Assembly: GCA_015520065.1 (NCBI GenBank)
Contig: WAQV01000056.1
Span: 1 to 16,355 of the forward strand
DNA: 16,355 nt
Direction of reading: 5' to 3'
DNA from: Candidatus Pacearchaeota archaeon
GTDB taxonomy: Archaea; Nanobdellota; Nanobdellia; Pacearchaeales; GW2011-AR1
Positions 13,366-16,355 of this stretch are shown here, one piece after another. Position numbers and translations under genes: made by a program. Position 1 is the first letter of the stretch, and every line of letters starts with the position of its first letter. Below the pieces are notes generated by a model. It was not told the DNA's origin. It saw nothing but the letters and a program-made list of their open reading frames with translations, and did not search any database.

Positions 13366-13755
13366 TTAACCAAAAAACTGGGCAAATCTTTTTCCTTTTT
13401 TTCTTGCATCTTCAAGAGTTATTGTCCAGTTTTTTCCAGCATCTTTCAGGTATTTTGGGGAAATGAAAAACCATCCTTCCCTGTCAAACCTTAACGCAAT
13501 TACAGGTTTAAGCCCGAAAATTTCAGAAAATATAATGAAATCTTCTATCTGGCTTTTGGAAATGTATTTGACTGGCTTCTTGCTGGCTTTTACCTCAATT
13601 GCATATTTCTTTCCTTTTTTTCCTGCAATAATATCACAGTTTGCATTTTCCATAGCTCCTGAACCAGCAACCCTTACTGCCCTGTATGAGTTTGCAATAA
13701 ACATTTGAAAAAGTTCTCTTTCTGCCTTTGAACCTTTTGACTTGTTTTTTGCCAT
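13366..13755 (-). CDS. hjc: Holliday junction resolvase Hjc
   Basis: Archaeal Holliday junction resolvase (129 aa), a homodimeric structure-specific endonuclease of the PD-(D/E)xK type that resolves four-way junctions in recombination and fork repair. It has the basic N-terminal segment followed by KAERELFQMF (catalytic Glu, E12), RVAGSGAMENANCDIIAG with D41, and AIEVKASKK with E54 and K56. Together these give the E-D-ExK active site of Hjc. The length is normal (about 120-140 aa). It is transcribed divergently from dph6 from a shared symmetric AT-rich element and converges with the phosphoesterase gene. The leaderless-type promoter fits the start at 13755. Confidence 0.95.
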   Translation of the reverse strand: MAKNKSKGSKAERELFQMFIANSYRAVRVAGSGAMENANCDIIAGKKGKKYAIEVKASKKPVKYISKSQIEDFIIFSEIFGLKPVIALRFDREGWFFISPKYLKDAGKNWTITLEDARKKGKRFAQFFG

Positions 13756-13775
13756 TTCTAAACTAAAACTGCGGC

Positions 13776-13792
13776 ATTTAAAAATTTTAAAT
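13776..13792. promoter_or_regulatory. Symmetric bidirectional promoter between hjc and dph6
   Basis: ATTTAAAA-A-TTTTAAAT is a perfect inverted repeat around one central base. Its left arm read on the minus strand is a TATA-like box centred about 25 nt before the hjc ATG. Its right arm is a TATA-like box centred about 27 nt before the dph6 ATG. The two start codons are only 60 bases apart, so both transcripts are predicted to be leaderless and to share this site. Confidence 0.55.
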
Positions 13793-13815
13793 ACTCTTTA
13801 TTATTATCTAGCTTT

Positions 13816-14493
13816 ATGGCAGGCATGAAGTGCGGAGTTTTGTTTTCAGGAGGCAAAGATTCAACCTACAGCGCATATCTTGCAGCAGAGCATAATTACA
13901 AAATAACCTGTCTTATTTCTGTTTTTTCTGAGAATCCTGAAAGCTACATGTTTCACACTCCATCAATAACTCAGGCTGAGGAACAGGCAAAAGCCATGGG
14001 ATTGCCACTAGTTATTCAGAAAACGCAAGGCAAAAAGGAAGCTGAGCTTGAAGACCTTGAAAAAGCTATAATAAAAGCAAAAGAGGAATTTAATATTGAA
14101 GGGATAATTACCGGAGCTTTGCAGAGCATTTATCAGGCATCACGAATACAGAAAATCTGCAACAAGCTCAATCTTGAGTGTTTCAATCCTTTATGGCAGA
14201 TTGATGCTGAACAGTATTTAATGGAACTCATAAAGAATAAATTTAAAGTGATAATCACAGGAGTGTTTGCTTATCCTCTTGACAGCTCATGGCTTGGCAG
14301 AGAAATAGATGAAGGGTTCTTGAAGGATATTAAAGAATTAAATAAAAAATACGGAATTCATATTGCAGGCGAAGGCGGTGAATTTGAAACATTTGTTTTA
14401 GACTGCCCTTTGTTTAAAAAGCCTCTCGAGATTACTAATACAAGGGTATCTGGAAGCGGGAATTCTTGGAGAATGGAGGTAGAAGTGAGATGA
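13816..14493 (+). CDS. dph6: Diphthamide synthetase Dph6 (diphthine-ammonia ligase)
   Basis: ATP-dependent amidase for the last step of diphthamide formation on a histidine of elongation factor 2: diphthine + ammonia + ATP gives diphthamide. The PP-loop is SGGKDST at residues 11-17. Further family signatures are ITGALQSIYQASRIQKIC (about 97-114), NPLWQ (about 129), and GEGGEFETFVLDCPLF (about 187-202), all characteristic of the Dph6/ATPBD4 group rather than of GuaA or tRNA-thiolation enzymes. Length (225 aa) is normal for a stand-alone archaeal enzyme without fused RidA domains. The start at 13816 fits a leaderless transcript; an ATG three codons in is the alternative. Its stop overlaps the start of a glutamine amidotransferase gene (ATGA), a possible ammonia source. 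Confidence 0.93.
   Translation: MAGMKCGVLFSGGKDSTYSAYLAAEHNYKITCLISVFSENPESYMFHTPSITQAEEQAKAMGLPLVIQKTQGKKEAELEDLEKAIIKAKEEFNIEGIITGALQSIYQASRIQKICNKLNLECFNPLWQIDAEQYLMELIKNKFKVIITGVFAYPLDSSWLGREIDEGFLKDIKELNKKYGIHIAGEGGEFETFVLDCPLFKKPLEITNTRVSGSGNSWRMEVEVR
14475..14480 (+). promoter_or_regulatory. Shine-Dalgarno site for the glutamine amidotransferase gene
   Basis: GGAGGT inside the end of dph6 lies 9 nt before the ATG at 14490. It decides the start over an in-frame TTG at 14466 and indicates translational coupling, in contrast to the leaderless genes nearby. Confidence 0.7.
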
Positions 14494-15056
14494 TACTAAT
14501 AATAAACATTTGCAAAGAGAAGCTGCATTATTTTGAGTTTGTGAAGCCAGTAGAGAGCATTTTGGCTAAGGCAAAGATTGATTTTAAGACAGTGCATTAT
14601 GAGAAAGTTACTGACAGGGAGCTGTTTAACAAAAAATTTAAGAAAATAATAATCTGCGGGACGAGTTTAAAGGATAATGATTACCTTGCTAATCTGGACA
14701 AGTTTAAATGGGTAAAACTTTCAGAACTTGAAGGCAAGCCAATTCTTGGCATCTGCGGGGGAATGCAGGTTATTTCTCTTATGTTTGATGGGATTTTAGT
14801 AGAAGATACAGAAATAGGCCTGACAGAAGTGTTTTTTAATAAAAGGTTTTTAGGGATTGAGGGAAAGACAAAAGTTTACTCCTTGCATAACAATTCAGTT
14901 CTTGTTGATGACAGGCAGTTTGAGGTTTTTGCTAGCTCTAGGCAGGGAGAGTGCATTCAGGCAATAAAACACAAATATAAAGAGGTTTATGGAGTTTTGT
15001 TTCATCCAGAGGTCTTAAACAAAGAGATGATTTTGGATTTCTGCATGAGAAAGTGA
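14490..15056 (+). CDS. Class-I glutamine amidotransferase, coupled to dph6
   Basis: 188-residue stand-alone glutaminase domain. The nucleophile elbow is GICGGMQ with C89, and the partners are H172 and E174 in LFHPE, giving the complete Cys-His-Glu triad. The N terminus (ILIINI) and the ICGTS segment fit the flavodoxin-like GATase fold. Such domains hydrolyse glutamine and channel ammonia to a synthetase. Size resembles the separate archaeal GMP synthase glutaminase subunit (GuaAA), but GICGGMQ differs from the GICxGHQ usual there, and no GuaA synthetase gene is in view. The start codon overlaps the dph6 stop (ATGA) behind GGAGGT, so the two proteins are probably made together. I infer that it may feed Dph6; a role in GMP synthesis or another amidation remains possible. 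It converges on the kinase gene with two bases between stops. Confidence 0.87.
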   Translation: MILIINICKEKLHYFEFVKPVESILAKAKIDFKTVHYEKVTDRELFNKKFKKIIICGTSLKDNDYLANLDKFKWVKLSELEGKPILGICGGMQVISLMFDGILVEDTEIGLTEVFFNKRFLGIEGKTKVYSLHNNSVLVDDRQFEVFASSRQGECIQAIKHKYKEVYGVLFHPEVLNKEMILDFCMRK

Positions 15057-15058
15057 TT

Positions 15059-16030
15059 TTAAAAGATTTTCTTAGAGAGGTCGTTATAATACTTTAAGAG
15101 ACTTCTGCATCGCTGAAGATTATGTTCAGCAGCACTTTTATACCTAATCATATCCCATTTAAAGTAACTTTCCTCAAAATAATCAATTAAATATCTCGCA
15201 GCCAATTCAAGAGTAATAAGCGCAGTTGCATCTCTTATAAATGAGAGAGGATAGCTAATCTCAGTTTCAGATAGATATCCTCTTAAAAACGCGTTAAGAC
15301 TCTCTGGAACAAAATTGTAATCTTTATCTTTACACATACTTCTCAACGCATCTCCTATGTCAATCAATTCACTAGCCTCCATAAGAGTATCTAAATCTAT
15401 CACTGCTTTCACTTTTTCATCTCTAAATAAGAAATTATCTACTTTTGGGTCTCCATGAATAATTGTTTTTGGAAGGTCTTCAGGTAAATAGTGTTTTTCA
15501 ATCATCTGATTAATGAGTTTATACTCTTCCTTAACCCTTTCTGATTTTTTAAGGTTATTTTTATTATTAAAGACATTGTACAGTCTTTCAATAATTCTCT
15601 TTGTGTTATGCAATTCAGTAATATTAGAATTTGGATGAAAATCAGACTTCTTCATTACTTCATGAAATCTTCCAAGAGTTTCTCCAATACTATAGGCCAT
15701 TGAAGGAGTTATAGAGCTAATCTTCTCATGCGGAATATACTCAAACACTCTCCATATTTCATTACCATTTTTATAATAATATTTTCCTTCTTTTGAAGAT
15801 AAAAGAATTGGAACAAATACCTCATTTGTTCGTAAATAGCTTTGCACATATAAGTAGTCTTCTATAATCTTCTCGTTAAATATTCTGCTTAATTTTTGGA
15901 CAATAAATTTTCCTTTATTTGTTTCTATCTTAAAAGAAGTATTAATTATTCCTCCTTCTAATACCTCATACCGCCTTAAATCTCCAAGCTGATAGTTTTT
16001 TATTATCTCTAAAAGAGGCTTTATTTTCAT
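15059..16030 (-). CDS. APH-fold small-molecule kinase, similar to N-acetylhexosamine kinase
   Basis: 323-residue kinase of the aminoglycoside phosphotransferase/choline kinase superfamily. The N lobe has the glycine loop GGIINTSFKIET (26-37) and a nucleotide-binding lysine in FIVQKLS (K46). The C lobe has the catalytic HGDPKVDNFLF (H192, D194, N199) and the metal-binding AVIDLDTLM (D212/D214), followed by LIDIGDALRS. The IDLDTLM...DIGDALR combination resembles N-acetylhexosamine 1-kinase (NahK) more than antibiotic or homoserine kinases, so a sugar is the likely acceptor, but this is by motif resemblance only. There is no signal peptide, so it acts in the cytosol. The gene stands alone with a leaderless-type promoter. 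No sugar-nucleotide genes lie next to it, and there is nothing to support antibiotic resistance. Confidence 0.85.
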   Translation of the reverse strand: MKIKPLLEIIKNYQLGDLRRYEVLEGGIINTSFKIETNKGKFIVQKLSRIFNEKIIEDYLYVQSYLRTNEVFVPILLSSKEGKYYYKNGNEIWRVFEYIPHEKISSITPSMAYSIGETLGRFHEVMKKSDFHPNSNITELHNTKRIIERLYNVFNNKNNLKKSERVKEEYKLINQMIEKHYLPEDLPKTIIHGDPKVDNFLFRDEKVKAVIDLDTLMEASELIDIGDALRSMCKDKDYNFVPESLNAFLRGYLSETEISYPLSFIRDATALITLELAARYLIDYFEESYFKWDMIRYKSAAEHNLQRCRSLLKYYNDLSKKIF

Positions 16031-16050
16031 AGAGATATTTAGGGAATCTT

Positions 16051-16061
16051 ATTTTTAAAAA
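16051..16061 (-). promoter_or_regulatory. Predicted leaderless promoter of the kinase gene
   Basis: On the minus strand TTTTTAAAAAT is centred about 26 nt before the ATG at 16030. Confidence 0.5.
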
Positions 16062-16135
16062 TTCTTACGAGATTTGTCATCCTGCTCTCTATGAGAAAAT
16101 AAAAAACTTTATTATCCTGTAAAGCTAATAAATTA

Positions 16136-16147
16136 GTTAATATTAAC
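16136..16147. promoter_or_regulatory. Perfect palindrome at the expected promoter position of the PQ-loop gene
   Basis: GTTAATATTAAC is a perfect 12-base palindrome centred about 22 nt before the ATG at 16164, where a leaderless TATA box would lie. It may be the TATA element or an overlapping operator. No clearer TATA-like box is visible. Confidence 0.3.
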
Positions 16148-16163
16148 AAAACATTTTAGTAAA

Positions 16164-16355
16164 ATGGCAGACCACAATATAGGGCTTCATCACTATCACA
16201 TAAGAAAGAGAATACATCAGAAGTATGAAGAATTCCCGCATCCAGACAAGCTTAAAAGAACAATGGACAAGATTATTTATGTTGTTGTTATTTTGGGCCC
16301 TTTAATGAATATTCCTCAGTTGTTTAAGATATGGTATTACAAAGATGCTTCAGGA
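16164..16355 (+). CDS. SemiSWEET/PQ-loop membrane protein (N-terminal part)
   Basis: The first 64 residues of a protein cut by the window end. An unusual soluble N terminus rich in His and basic residues (GLHHYHIRKRIHQKYEEFPH) precedes the first hydrophobic helix (about 37-50). The helix ends in the PQ-loop signature NIPQLFKIWYYKDASG (49-64). A Pro-Gln followed by xxKIWxxK and a small-residue turn is typical of SemiSWEET and related PQ-loop proteins, which form dimeric three-helix sugar or small-molecule transporters in bacteria and archaea. The substrate cannot be inferred. The start at 16164 is the first ATG and gives a plausible frame to the window edge. Confidence 0.8.
   Translation, partial: MADHNIGLHHYHIRKRIHQKYEEFPHPDKLKRTMDKIIYVVVILGPLMNIPQLFKIWYYKDASG

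Noticed and set aside
14466..14492. Upstream TTG start for the glutamine amidotransferase
   Set aside because: The ATG at 14490 has GGAGGT at 9 nt and gives the normal N terminus of the fold. The TTG form adds eight residues with no binding site.
15059..16030. Aminoglycoside-resistance gene
   Set aside because: The APH fold is shared by many metabolic kinases. The IDLDTLM/DIGDALR motifs point to a sugar kinase, and nothing mobile lies nearby.
1..16355. CRISPR array, insertion sequence, integrase, prophage or defence island
   Set aside because: No spaced direct repeats, terminal inverted repeats, transposase, integrase or phage-structural genes were seen. The gene content is mostly core and surface genes.

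Overview
The window is a compact, AT-rich stretch of an archaeal chromosome, most likely from a DPANN lineage of the Woesearchaeota/Pacearchaeota type. The archaeal markers are ribosomal proteins L7Ae, S28e and L24e, an Hjc Holliday junction resolvase, a Dph6 diphthamide synthetase, and single-chain fusion of the PriS- and PriL-type primase domains, an arrangement known from Nanoarchaeum. Bacterial-type gyrase genes and large cysteine-rich, single-spanning surface proteins also fit DPANN. Several genes have a TATA-like box about 24-28 nt before the start codon and no room for a leader, so they are predicted to be leaderless. The lineage is an inference; there is no rRNA in the window.

Layout. 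1-114: C-terminal end of an unrecognised plus-strand gene. 159-5810 (minus strand, read right to left): rpl7ae, rps28e, rpl24e, then gyrB, a small zinc-ribbon protein, a small lysine-rich protein and gyrA. The gyrase part has its own predicted promoter, which resembles the rpl7ae promoter at 19 of 20 positions. 6003-10938 (plus): a single-chain primase, then two secreted or membrane-anchored proteins that share a disulfide-type cysteine module next to their membrane anchor. 10944-12216 (minus): a conserved-looking protein with a Lys/Ser-rich tail and a lamin-tail-domain membrane protein. 12329-13333 (plus): a secreted, probably lipid-anchored calcineurin-type phosphoesterase. 13366-13755 (minus): Hjc, divergent from dph6 (13816-14493, plus) across a symmetric shared promoter. 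dph6 overlaps a class-I glutamine amidotransferase gene (14490-15056) by four bases. 15059-16030 (minus): an APH-fold small-molecule kinase. 16164 to the end (plus): start of a SemiSWEET/PQ-loop membrane protein.

Functional grouping. The left half is information processing: ribosome, supercoiling and priming. The middle encodes the cell surface. The right half mixes recombination, EF2 modification and small-molecule metabolism. The most promising leads are (1) the translationally coupled Dph6 and glutamine amidotransferase, which together resemble a split GuaA-like glutamine-dependent amidation machine; (2) the two small proteins embedded between gyrB and gyrA; (3) the primase with two four-cysteine clusters inserted in its catalytic half; and (4) the shared cysteine module of the adjacent surface proteins. 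No CRISPR array, insertion sequence, tRNA or rRNA was seen. No intergenic stretch exceeds 300 bases; the longest is 5811-6002.
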